Source of the DNA: Stenomitos frigidus_A | GTDB lineage: Bacteria > Cyanobacteriota > Cyanobacteriia > Leptolyngbyales > Leptolyngbyaceae | Length of the DNA stretch: 64,000 nt | Direction of reading: 5' to 3' | Assembly: GCF_963877135.1 (NCBI RefSeq) | Contig: NZ_CAWNSW010000089.1 | Span: 62,001 to 126,000, forward strand | Shown here: one piece after another, positions 25,916-33,661 of the stretch | Position numbering within the stretch: position 1 is the stretch's first letter | How the letters are laid out: each line of letters opens with the position of its first letter | Made by a program: the position numbers and the translations under genes | Notes under the pieces: model-generated | Databases searched by the model: none | Told to the model about the DNA's origin: nothing | Seen by the model: the letters and a program-made list of their open reading frames with translations, nothing else

Positions 25916-27676
25916 ATGTCCTCACCCGTCATCACTGATTCATCCGAACTCGCGGCTGCCAACCAGCACAGTCTGAGGCGGCTAATCTTATCTGTGCGGG
26001 CAAGTGTGCACAAGCTGAATCTGCTGATTGCCATTTGCGATAATCCCTTTTACCGGGACGAACTCATCCGTACCTACGAGGCAGAGCTAACCCAAAACAG
26101 CATTGCCTGCTATCAGGTGACGCTCGATCGCCAGCAGCCCAGCCTCAAGCAAACCCTGCTCGACTGGCAGGCACAAACTCCCGACTGGCACCCCGAGACT
26201 CCAACCGTTGTGACCGTGCGCGGTGGCGATGAACTGCTCGGCGTGCGCTTGCAGCAACCTAAATCTGCTCAGGAACGCTTTTTCTTTTCCGTACAGTGGA
26301 CGCGGGAGGGCTTGCGCGACTTTCAGTTGCCGATCGTGCTGTGGGTGACTGAGGCCGTCGCCCAGGGATTAGCGCAACAGGCTCCCGACTTCTGGAGCTG
26401 GCGCGGTGGCGTATTTGAGTTTGTGCAGCCGATGGCATGGCAACCCCCTGATCTACAGCGATGGCTGACTCAACCCCAGACCGAATCCACTGAAACCGCC
26501 GAAACTCTCGCAGACCCTGCCGCAATCGAACAACAAATTGCCACCCTCCAGGCTGACTACCCGAACTCTCCCCTCTTAGAGAGCCTGTACCAGAGTTTAG
26601 GCGAGACCTATTTTAACCGTCTCCAGCAAGGAAAGGCGATCGACTATCCCCAGGAAACTGCAAAGGCGATCGCTGCCTTCCAAGCCGCGATCTCACGCCG
26701 CGAGCCCCTCCCCGACCTCACGCCCCTGGCAAACAGCCTGAATTATTTGGGCTTACTGTACAAATCACAGGGACGCTACGCCGAAGCGGAATCGTTGTAT
26801 ATGCGATCGCTCCAGATCTATGAGCAACAGTTAGGAGAAGATCATCCTTACGTTGCCACCAGCCTGAATAATTTAGCGGGGTTGTACGAGTTGCAGGGAC
26901 GCTACGCCGAAGCAGAACCATTGTACGTGCGAGCGCTTCAAATCAGCGAGCAGCAGTTGGGAGCCGACCATCCCGATACGGCAGCCAGCCTGAATAATTT
27001 AGCGGGGTTGTACAAATCGCAGGGACTTACCACGGAAGCGGAACCGTTGTACGTGCGAGCGCTTCAAATCAGCGAGCAGGAGTTAGGAGCCGACCATCCC
27101 GCTACCGCCACCAGTCTGAATAATTTGGCGGAGTTGTATCGGGTACAAGGACGCACTACGGAAGCGGAACCGTTGTACGTGCGAGCGCTCCAGATCCGGG
27201 AGCAGCAGTTAGGGGCCGACCATCCCGATGTCGCTCAAAGCCTGAATAATTTGGCTTTGTTGTACCAGTCGCAGGGACGCTACGCCGAAACGGAACCATT
27301 GTTCGTGCGGTCGCTCCAGATCCGGGAGCAACAGCTAGGGGCCGACCATCCCAATACTGCAAACGGCTTGAATAATTTGGCGCTGTTGTACGAGTCGCAG
27401 GGACGCTACGCCGAAGCGGAACCGTTGTACGTGCGAGCGCTCCAGATTCGAGAGCAGGAGTTAGGGGCCGACCATCCCGCTACTGCCATTAGCCTGTGGA
27501 GTCTCGCGGCGTTGTATTACAACATGAGTCGCATCGCGGAAGCAAAGCCGTTGATTACCCGTGCAGTGGCAATCTTTGAGCGCACGCTGGGCGAACAGCA
27601 TCCTCATACCCACAGTGCGCGTGAGTGGTGGCGGAGGATTCACAATGGGGAGTGGGGAGTAGGGAGTAGGGAGTAG
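25916..27676 (+). CDS. tetratricopeptide repeat protein, partner of the ATPase
   Basis: 586 residues. The N-terminal 190 (LLIAICDNPFYRDELIRTYE, LPIVLWVTEAVAQGLAQQAP) form a separate alpha/beta domain of unknown family. From about 275 on there are seven 42-residue kinesin-light-chain-type TPR units (NLAGLYELQGRYAEAEPLYV, then LGADHPDTAAS). The middle units are nearly identical at DNA level, a sign of recent expansion. The last residues (NGEWGVGSRE) and the stop are encoded by an STRR, so the original C-terminus may have been replaced. It directly follows the ATPase gene. Confidence 0.8.
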   Translation: MSSPVITDSSELAAANQHSLRRLILSVRASVHKLNLLIAICDNPFYRDELIRTYEAELTQNSIACYQVTLDRQQPSLKQTLLDWQAQTPDWHPETPTVVTVRGGDELLGVRLQQPKSAQERFFFSVQWTREGLRDFQLPIVLWVTEAVAQGLAQQAPDFWSWRGGVFEFVQPMAWQPPDLQRWLTQPQTESTETAETLADPAAIEQQIATLQADYPNSPLLESLYQSLGETYFNRLQQGKAIDYPQETAKAIAAFQAAISRREPLPDLTPLANSLNYLGLLYKSQGRYAEAESLYMRSLQIYEQQLGEDHPYVATSLNNLAGLYELQGRYAEAEPLYVRALQISEQQLGADHPDTAASLNNLAGLYKSQGLTTEAEPLYVRALQISEQELGADHPATATSLNNLAELYRVQGRTTEAEPLYVRALQIREQQLGADHPDVAQSLNNLALLYQSQGRYAETEPLFVRSLQIREQQLGADHPNTANGLNNLALLYESQGRYAEAEPLYVRALQIREQELGADHPATAISLWSLAALYYNMSRIAEAKPLITRAVAIFERTLGEQHPHTHSAREWWRRIHNGEWGVGSRE

Positions 27677-27683
27677 GGAGTGG
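27647..27683. repeat. heptanucleotide STRR at the end of the TPR gene
   Basis: GGGGAGT and GGGAGTA heptamers in tandem, five units. The TPR reading frame enters the array and stops in it. Confidence 0.85.
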
Positions 27684-27720
27684 TTGATACACTGAAGATA
27701 TTCTTTACTGGTTCACCGTG

Positions 27721-27987
27721 ATGGCTTTTTACACGCTGGTGCTGCGGCAAAGTGCAGGCTATTGGGTGGCTCTCTGCCTGGAGAACGGCATTGTCGGGCA
27801 AGGCGAAACCCAGAACCAGGCAATGCAAGCGCTGCAAGACGCAATTGACTCTGTGCAGTCAGTAAAAGAGCTTGATCAGGCTGTGTACGCAGCACCCCTC
27901 TCCATTGGGGAACTGCATGAGTTTCTGAGCATCGAATCTCAGGAGCCAACCTCCACAACGTATGAACTTCGGACTGTTCATGCCTAA
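27721..27987 (+). CDS. HicB-like antitoxin
   Basis: 88 residues from ATG 27721 (a GTG directly precedes it). The partial RNase H-like HicB fold is visible in YTLVLRQSAGYWVALCLENG and IVGQGETQNQAMQALQDAID. It lacks a clear C-terminal helix-turn-helix. It overlaps the downstream HicA-like gene, as expected for a coupled antitoxin-toxin pair. Lies 44 bases after the TPR gene on the same strand. Confidence 0.8.
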   Translation: MAFYTLVLRQSAGYWVALCLENGIVGQGETQNQAMQALQDAIDSVQSVKELDQAVYAAPLSIGELHEFLSIESQEPTSTTYELRTVHA

Positions 27988-28219
27988 GAACATCCCTTCA
28001 CTGAAACCAAAGCGACTAATCAAGCTTCTGGAACAGGCAGGCTGCACGTTTTACCGGGAAGGCAAAGGCGATCATTGCCTCTACTGTCGCATCGTTGATG
28101 GTCAAAAAAGAATTGTCCCGATCGATATGGGTGCAGGTGAAATGTCTCCAGCCTATGTGTTGAGAATCTTCAGACAGTTTGGCTTTACGGATGCAGAAAT
28201 TGAAGCACTACTGGCTTAG
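27980..28219 (+). CDS. HicA-like toxin
   Basis: 79 residues from ATG 27980; an in-frame ATG at 27962 would add six. The HicA signature is complete: LKPKRLIKLLEQAGCTFYRE then GKGDH (His32, catalytic) and RIVPIDMGAGEMSPAYVLRI. HicA cleaves mRNA when HicB is lost. The gene overlaps the end of the HicB-like gene by 8 bases. This second HicBA pair differs from the one at 5319-5776 in both subfamily and order of context. Confidence 0.82.
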   Translation: MPKNIPSLKPKRLIKLLEQAGCTFYREGKGDHCLYCRIVDGQKRIVPIDMGAGEMSPAYVLRIFRQFGFTDAEIEALLA

Positions 28220-28294
28220 ACACTACTCATCCGCTTCTGTAAGCTCGCAAACCCTGACTAAAATGATAAATGTCCCGCTCCAAACTCAATCATC

Positions 28295-28525
28295 ATGAAG
28301 CTCTCGACGTTTGACAGCATCTTAGACGAGATTGAAGCACTGTCTCCAGAGGATCAGCTTGCCCTGCTAGATATCATGCAACGGAGACTGCGCGATCGAC
28401 GGCGTGATGAAATTGCCGCCAATATTGCCCAAGCCAAAAAAGAGTATCAGTCGGGTCATGTGTTTCGTGGCACGGTTGATGAGGCGATCGCGGAACTAAT
28501 TGGCAGCCACGAGGAAGTTTACTGA
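28295..28525 (+). CDS. orphan antitoxin-like protein
   Basis: 76 residues. LSPEDQLALLDIMQRRLRDR and RDEIAANIAQAKKEYQSG match a common cyanobacterial antitoxin-type protein usually followed at once by a RelE-like toxin. No such toxin is downstream here: the next gene is on the other strand and overlaps its last 30 bases. The protein is helical and basic in the centre. It may be a relic or may act on a toxin encoded elsewhere. Confidence 0.65.
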   Translation: MKLSTFDSILDEIEALSPEDQLALLDIMQRRLRDRRRDEIAANIAQAKKEYQSGHVFRGTVDEAIAELIGSHEEVY

Positions 28526-28753
28526 ATTGGCAGTGGACACATTAACAGGAGTGGGCTGAGGTGGCGCTATACCTTCTTTCTGGCAATATTCCAGATCGCC
28601 CGCGATCGCTTCTTGCGCGTTGGCGATTGACTCTTCGTACGTCTTTCCGTAAGTGCATGGTTGCATCGCTATCTCAGAGAATTCTGGAAGCGTCACTAAA
28701 TAAAGCTGACCCTCATCCGACCATGGCACTATGAGGCTGTAGCGGTAGTTCAA
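28496..28753 (-). CDS. HicB-family antitoxin without a neighbouring HicA
   Basis: 85 residues. YSLIVPWSDEGQLYLVTLPE then FSEIAMQPCTYGKTYEESIA is the type II HicB/UPF0150 pattern, followed by NAQEAIAGDLEYCQKEG and a Pro-rich tail. No hicA lies next to it on the minus strand; the upstream neighbour (26 bases away) is a DUF4926 gene. Its end overlaps the convergent orphan antitoxin gene by 30 bases. Confidence 0.8.
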   Translation of the reverse strand: MNYRYSLIVPWSDEGQLYLVTLPEFSEIAMQPCTYGKTYEESIANAQEAIAGDLEYCQKEGIAPPQPTPVNVSTANSVNFLVAAN

Positions 28754-28779
28754 AGCACGTCACTCAATGGGGTTGGGCG

Positions 28780-29004
28780 TTAGCTTGCCGTATGAACTGG
28801 TGGCGTAGAGGCTGCGATCGCCTCAATTTGAGACTCAGAAACCTCAACCGTCTCTTGAGGAATTAAGCCTTCCAAGCTATAGCCATTTTCCTGTTTTTCC
28901 ACCGCTGCATAGCATTCCACAATCGTGCCAATACTTCCCTTTGTTAACTTCAGTGCAGGGATATCTTCGCGTAAAGCAACCTGAGAAAAAAGTCGAAACG
29001 TCAT
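28780..29004 (-). CDS. DUF4926 protein
   Basis: 74 residues. FSQVALREDIPALKLTKGSI plus GTIVECY and a C-terminal VEVSESQIEAI match DUF4926, a small SH3-like barrel that in cyanobacteria is often encoded next to DUF6883. A strong GGAGG lies five bases before ATG 29002-29004. The paired DUF6883 reading frame ends 11 bases upstream but is interrupted (see the pseudogene entry). A role as antidote in a toxin-antitoxin-like pair is inferred from context only. Confidence 0.75.
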   Translation of the reverse strand: MTFRLFSQVALREDIPALKLTKGSIGTIVECYAAVEKQENGYSLEGLIPQETVEVSESQIEAIAASTPPVHTAS

Positions 29005-29014
29005 GCTTAACCTC

Positions 29015-29332
29015 CTATGCCGGAAACAACGTCACAAACCGGGTCACTTCACCTGTATCAATTCAGATCGTTTTGACTCGAATCGTCATCCCATTAGGGC
29101 TATGCAAAGCTCCAGTAATGGCATACTTCTGTCCATATCGGGTTTGGGCTGTTGGTATTGCTTCCAGTGCAAGAATCTGCTCTCGTAAATCTCGTTCAAG
29201 TTGCTGCCAGTTCTCGATCGTGTAGCCAGCTTGAGCTAAAAACTGTAACTTATCATCTTGAGCCAACTGAACCAATAAGTACTCTGTCAGCTTTGCCCTT
29301 GCGATCACAGCGTTTGGATCAAGCGTTGCCAT
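29015..29332 (-). pseudogene. DUF6883 gene interrupted by a TGA codon
   Basis: The frame from 29332 codes 89 residues of a DUF6883-like protein (NAVIARAKLTEYLLVQLAQD, then AGYTIENWQQLERDL, YGQKYAITGAL) and stops at TGA 29063-29065 after RVKTI. In the same frame after this stop come 15 more codons reading IDTGEVTRFVTLFPA and then TAG at 29015-29017. The family expects Trp exactly where the TGA is (TIW followed by a TG-[ED]-x-T-[KR]-F-[IV]-T-L-[FY]-P ending). So one G-to-A change of TGG explains the break. The truncated protein could still be made. The stop of the full frame lies just before the DUF4926 ribosome site. Confidence 0.75.
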
Positions 29333-30045
29333 AAAGCGCTAGGAGATCATTCCAACCATAACAGAACCCATCCTAGCTGCACCTGGCTCAAAAAACGATC
29401 GCCTCTTGAGCCTGGGCGATCGTGGTTGATGTGGAGGAACAGGGGCGATCGTAACACCACACGCGATCGCCAAAAGCCAAACAAGGTATGGGCGCATACC
29501 AACACTTAATCCCAGGTATAACACCCTAATTGAGCAGAGCGATTAGAGATTAGCAAGGCTTTCGAGCCAGATCAAAGACTTATGGGAGCATTTGAGGCTA
29601 TCTCTTGCGATAGATTGAATGCAGTTCCTTAATCTGGCGTTAGCGGCATGCACGATGAATGATCGAAGACTACATTTAGTTGAGTCAGTTTAGTTGAATC
29701 AAAGTTAGACCAATCGGCACATCTCCTTGTAGCAATCGCCGATTTCGATAAACTCAGCATGAAGCTTGCCATATGCAGCTAAATAAGCAGTTCAACCAAC
29801 GTAGAAACGTTACAAATGAATATGTCTTCCGCGATCGCATCTAAACATTACTGGATTCTTATCTTGTGGTGAAGCGAAAAGGCGTATAGGCAGTCCGCGA
29901 TGTACTGCGTTGCCCACGATTCATAGCTTGGAGTGTTTCTGGGTACATGAGCGAGAACGTATCGATACATAAAGATCGAGCTGAAGGCCAATTTAAAGTA
30001 GAAAACCGTGCAACTATAAAGAAAAGCTTAAGAGGTTAAGGATGT
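29333..30045. other. long intergenic region, nothing recognised
   Basis: 713 bases. A minus-strand frame at 29339-29524 is rich in HIP1-derived codons and is not convincing. The right end provides a CTATAAA box near 30013 and an AGGTTAAGG ribosome site for the next gene. No tRNA-like cloverleaf or repeat array was seen. Confidence 0.4.
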
Positions 30046-30282
30046 ATGGTCACTCCCAACATGATGAGACAGCTTTGGGCTTTAGTGGAGTCTACTCAAG
30101 TAACGACTCTCCTGCAGTTTGAAGATACCGATTTGGTACAATTCCTTCTCAAGCGGTTCAGAGCGCAGCAGTCGATCGATGCCCAGGCCGCTAGCAACCT
30201 CGATACATATATCCAGTCCAAACTGCCGCTCATTCGTGATCTGGCCGAAGACAGAAAGTCGCTTCATCAGGGAAGTCACTAA
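30046..30282 (+). CDS. small conserved cyanobacterial hypothetical protein
   Basis: 78 residues, soluble and helical. TLLQFEDTDLVQFLLKRF and YIQSKLPLIRDLAEDR form amphipathic helices with an acidic-basic alternation. The ribosome site AAGG lies six bases before ATG 30046. No known motif. It reads like a conserved cyanobacterial small protein, but I cannot name it. Confidence 0.65.
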   Translation: MVTPNMMRQLWALVESTQVTTLLQFEDTDLVQFLLKRFRAQQSIDAQAASNLDTYIQSKLPLIRDLAEDRKSLHQGSH

Positions 30283-30345
30283 TTCTGACCTTTAACCAAG
30301 CCCTCGCAATACGCTTCATCGACTGCAGCTCAAGGGCACAACGTT

Positions 30346-30612
30346 ATGAATAACTGGTTAGGCATTGCTTTGGCGGCTTATGTGATTGGAGCCGCGATCG
30401 AAGGAGTGAATGCAGCCAGCCAGCTATCGCACTCGTCGCTGGATTTGACCGATCGCGCTGAGACCAACGCTTCAGAATCGGCCGATCCACCGGAAGGCAA
30501 GTGGCAAGTTTTTACAGCGATCGTAGCGGTTAGCCTCTGTGGTGCATGTTTGTGGCCCTGCCGCTTGGTTCATCGCTCGATCAAGGGTGTGCAAACCTGT
30601 CGTGATGAGTGA
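30346..30612 (+). CDS. small membrane protein
   Basis: 88 residues with an N-terminal hydrophobic helix (GIALAAYVIGAAIEGVNAA), a hydrophilic middle rich in Ser, Asp and Glu, and a second hydrophobic helix (FTAIVAVSLCGACLWPC) ending in a basic tail. Two membrane spans with the loop between them are the simplest model. It converges with the LysR gene, 8 bases apart. No family recognised. Confidence 0.5.
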   Translation: MNNWLGIALAAYVIGAAIEGVNAASQLSHSSLDLTDRAETNASESADPPEGKWQVFTAIVAVSLCGACLWPCRLVHRSIKGVQTCRDE

Positions 30613-30620
30613 GCCAGTTA

Positions 30621-31553
30621 TTACCCTGCTGAAGGCTCAAGCGATCGACACACGGCCTTGATAGTATCGCGCAGCCAGCGAGTTGCCTCGTCCTGATCGC
30701 TTAACGCACTCCACGACATCGACACCATCCACGGTTGTGTTTCAACTGGCAGTTCAAACATTGCCAACTGACAGATGCTTGCCAAGCGCAGAGCGACTCG
30801 ATACGGTACGGCTGCTACCAGGTCGCTAGAGGCGATCACAAAGGGCAAAATCAGCATATGCGGAGTCGTCAAAGCAATGCGACGACTTAGATTCTGCTCG
30901 TTTAACGCCTGATCAATTGCACCCACACTATCTCGACGCAACGTTGTCAGTGCGTGAGAAAGATTAGCAAAGGCTTCCAGGCTCATGGTGCCCTGCTGCA
31001 GAGCCGGATGGGTCTGGCGGGCAATACCCACAAAGCGCTCTTCAAAGAGTGGCTCGCACCGTGTCTGTGTTGGTGGATGGGGAAACACACCCAGCGCTAC
31101 ATCGATCGCGCCCTGTTCCAGTAACGTTCCAGCGCTGTCTTTTTCAAAGCCCAGCAAACGAAAATTGAGCAACGGCGAGGCTTGCCGGCTAAATGCCAGC
31201 AGCGGTGGTACGAGCACAAAGCTGGTGTAGTCTGAACTACCAAGCGCAAACTGCCGATCGCTGATCGCCGGCTGAAATGTTTGGCTAGAGGCGACGGCTT
31301 GGCGAATTTGTTGCAGTGCTGCTAGAAGACCCGGAGCAAGCGCCTGTGCTTTGAGCGTTGGCTGCATTCGTCGTCCCAACCGCACAAACAAGTCATCTTC
31401 AAACAAGAGTCGCAAACGGCTAAGTGCTGCACTCATGGCAGGCTGACCAATCTGAAGTTGCTCGGCAGCTAGGGTTACACTCTGCTGCTCCAGCATGGCT
31501 TCAAAGGTGACTAACAGATTTAAGTCGATCGCGGCTAAGTTTATCGATTTCAT
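30621..31553 (-). CDS. LysR-family transcriptional regulator
   Basis: 310 residues, standard length. The winged helix-turn-helix is at about 10-68 (LLVTFEAMLEQQSVTLAAEQ, QIGQPAMSAALSRLRLLFED), followed by the linker helix and a periplasmic-binding-like effector domain. It is divergent from an SDR dehydrogenase gene, the classic LysR arrangement in which the regulator controls its neighbour. The 85-base gap should contain the operator; an AT-rich ATACAAACTATCATT stretch is a candidate. The effector is unknown. The N-terminus (LAAIDLNLLVTFEAML) resembles the NodD/LinR branch. Confidence 0.92.
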   Translation of the reverse strand: MKSINLAAIDLNLLVTFEAMLEQQSVTLAAEQLQIGQPAMSAALSRLRLLFEDDLFVRLGRRMQPTLKAQALAPGLLAALQQIRQAVASSQTFQPAISDRQFALGSSDYTSFVLVPPLLAFSRQASPLLNFRLLGFEKDSAGTLLEQGAIDVALGVFPHPPTQTRCEPLFEERFVGIARQTHPALQQGTMSLEAFANLSHALTTLRRDSVGAIDQALNEQNLSRRIALTTPHMLILPFVIASSDLVAAVPYRVALRLASICQLAMFELPVETQPWMVSMSWSALSDQDEATRWLRDTIKAVCRSLEPSAG

Positions 31554-31638
31554 TGATACAAACTATCATTAAAATTGACTTGCTCAATAGTTTGAGGGTT
31601 GTTACAGTGCGCTTAAAGCCCGATCAACCTACAAAACG

Positions 31639-32388
31639 ATGACTACACCACAAAAAATCGCACTGGTAACTGGTAGCCATAAAGGACTGGGCTATGCGAT
31701 CGCCCGCAAATTAGCCCAACAGGCTGGCATTCAGGTCATTGTGACCAGCCGCAAAGAGCAAGACGGTTTTACCGCGCAACAACGCTTAGCAACAGAAGGC
31801 ATCCAGGTAGACTTTCATCCCCTGGATGTCACCAATGACTCTAGCGTGCAGCAGGTCACAGCATGGGCGCAAAAAACCTACGGCAAAGTTGACATTCTGA
31901 TCAACAATGCGGGTGTTAATCCCACTATGCAGGCCGAAGAAGCCAGCCTGCTTACAATGCAGTTAGAAACAATGCTTTCCACCTTGGCAACCAACGTGGC
32001 AGCCGTCGCTCGGATCACGCAGGCAGTTTTACCACTCATGCAGGCACAGAACTACGGGCGCATCGTCAATGTCTCGACGGAAATGGCATCTCTGGCTACG
32101 ATCGGTAGCGACTACTATCCCCTTGCTCCCTCTTACCGACTGTCCAAAATTGGTCTAAACGGCTTGACTGTACTTCTCGCAAAAGAGCTGCAAGGCACCA
32201 ATATTTTGGTTAATGCTTACTCTCCTGGTTGGATGAAAACTGACATGGGCGGTTCGGATGCGCCCTTTACAGCCGATGAGGGAGCTGAAACAGCAGTTTA
32301 CCTGGCAACCCTTCCAGAGCATGGTGCGCAAGGTAAATTCTTTGCTGAAATGCGGAAGTTTGGCGGCCCCATTGCTCTAACCTGGTAG
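31639..32388 (+). CDS. short-chain dehydrogenase/reductase
   Basis: 249 residues. The NAD(P)-binding motif TGSHKGLG is at 11-18, the structural NNAG motif is in ILINNAGVNP, and the catalytic Tyr-x-x-x-Lys is YRLSK near 166-170 with Ser (NVSTEMAS) before it. The late block SPGWMKTDMGG matches carbonyl-reductase-like SDRs. Divergent LysR gene nearby. The substrate is not identifiable. Confidence 0.92.
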   Translation: MTTPQKIALVTGSHKGLGYAIARKLAQQAGIQVIVTSRKEQDGFTAQQRLATEGIQVDFHPLDVTNDSSVQQVTAWAQKTYGKVDILINNAGVNPTMQAEEASLLTMQLETMLSTLATNVAAVARITQAVLPLMQAQNYGRIVNVSTEMASLATIGSDYYPLAPSYRLSKIGLNGLTVLLAKELQGTNILVNAYSPGWMKTDMGGSDAPFTADEGAETAVYLATLPEHGAQGKFFAEMRKFGGPIALTW

Positions 32389-32500
32389 CAACGCTTGGTT
32401 CTCGCTCACACTCGTTTCTGTCAACAGGTTGAGATAAGGCAGTCACAGGTCTGTCAAACAGTGTCGATAAGGTAAGAGCTAGTTACCGACGTATTTCGCC

Positions 32501-32596
32501 ATGCTCTCTTTACCGTTGGCACTGTTTGTGATTGCTGCTCTCGTAGGATCGGGCGTTTTAACACTGAGCTATTTATTTCCTCGCAGCAAGTCTTAA
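32501..32596 (+). CDS. possible 31-residue single-span membrane peptide
   Basis: ATG 32501 opens a 31-codon frame: a hydrophobic helix (LALFVIAALVGSGVLTL) flanked by a short N-terminus and a basic end (PRSKS). Size and layout resemble the small thylakoid subunits common in cyanobacteria, but it does not match any I can name. Ribosome site weak (AAGGTAAGAG about 24 bases upstream). It is isolated between the SDR gene and a hairpin. Confidence 0.35.
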   Translation: MLSLPLALFVIAALVGSGVLTLSYLFPRSKS

Positions 32597-32641
32597 AACG
32601 ACATCTCATCCAAAAGACGTTTTACTACACCGCTAGGTAGG

Positions 32642-32660
32642 GGCTTGGCCTTGCCAAGCC
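32642..32660. repeat. perfect 8-bp hairpin repeat
   Basis: GGCTTGGC and GCCAAGCC enclose CTT, 16 bases before the convergent DUF3598 stop. It begins with TAGGGGC as do the elements near 60299 and 62395, so it may belong to an interspersed hairpin family; it may also end transcription from both sides. Confidence 0.55.
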
Positions 32661-32676
32661 TCCTCATGCTATGACC

Positions 32677-33543
32677 CTACAGTTTGGCAAGCTTCCGCTC
32701 AGTGACCAGAGTGAGGCTGCTCCATTCCCCCTTCTTGTCGTAACTGCGAATCATCCGCTGACGCTGGTCAGCCTGAAGGAGCCAGCCCACCTCCAAAAAG
32801 AAGGAATGACCCGTTTTAATGTAAACGGGACTGCTTGCCGAGGCTCCATCTGGCAGCAACAGCACCTGCACAGGCAATGAGCCTTGATCAAACTGCAAGC
32901 GAGAACCGTTGACGATCGCGGTCGATTGCACGATTGTTCCACCACCTTCACCAAACGTTAGTTGCTGCGCTATTTGATTCTCCTCAGTACGACTGATTTG
33001 CAAGTGCGTCGAATACGTGGTGGGCGATCGCAAATCTGGATAGATTGTGACGGCTTCTCCCTGCCACTGGCCCAACAGATCGTCTAATGTCAATGGCGGA
33101 CGCTCGGCAGCAGGACTCCCAGTGCGGTGTTCACGAATGAGCGTGAGTTGAGCAAGTTGGCTTTCGCGATCAAAGAGCTGCACTAACCGCAAACGCCGAT
33201 CGCCCGCCATCAGCCCCAGCTCAGCGCCAAATTCTGAAAAGGGTGCAAACTGCATGGAGCCTTGAGAAAACGCACCATCCTCAAAAAACAATACGCCTCG
33301 ACCGAGCGCACTGTAGACCAACACTTTTTCATCGATCGGCTCACTGTCTTGAACCAACTCGTCTGCGGCGGTTGGTGAGGCGTAGCGTTGGATCGTTTGG
33401 CGAATCGTTTGGTTATGATCTAATCCTTCGAGCGACACGATCGTCGGTACGTCTTCGCGTAACTCTCCCGCAGGCAAAAAAAGAGTAAATGACCCGTGCC
33501 ATTCACCCAGATTTTTTAGTAAGCATTGCCATTGAGATTGCAT
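32677..33543 (-). CDS. DUF3598 family protein
   Basis: 288 residues, soluble. It consists of two lipocalin-like beta-rich halves: CLLKNLGEWHGSFTLFLPAG at the start and DLLGQWQGEAVTIYPDLRSP in the middle, each with the G-x-W core of a calycin barrel. This arrangement matches DUF3598, a family widespread in cyanobacteria. Some relatives bind pigments or fatty acids, but no ligand can be assigned here. The next gene upstream on this strand (ftsX) is 118 bases away. Confidence 0.7.
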   Translation of the reverse strand: MQSQWQCLLKNLGEWHGSFTLFLPAGELREDVPTIVSLEGLDHNQTIRQTIQRYASPTAADELVQDSEPIDEKVLVYSALGRGVLFFEDGAFSQGSMQFAPFSEFGAELGLMAGDRRLRLVQLFDRESQLAQLTLIREHRTGSPAAERPPLTLDDLLGQWQGEAVTIYPDLRSPTTYSTHLQISRTEENQIAQQLTFGEGGGTIVQSTAIVNGSRLQFDQGSLPVQVLLLPDGASASSPVYIKTGHSFFLEVGWLLQADQRQRMIRSYDKKGEWSSLTLVTERKLAKL

Positions 33544-33661
33544 GGAGAGATGAAACGTTTGAGTTTTGAGTCAGGCGTAGGGTGTCTTAGATATCGCCGT
33601 AACGCACCATTAGACCATGCTTTTCAATGATGGGCGGGTGATCGGGCTAACGTCATCGGCG

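Noticed and set aside
29339..29524. Minus-strand open frame of 61 codons
   Set aside because: Open largely because of HIP1-type repeats and Arg/Pro codons; no support.
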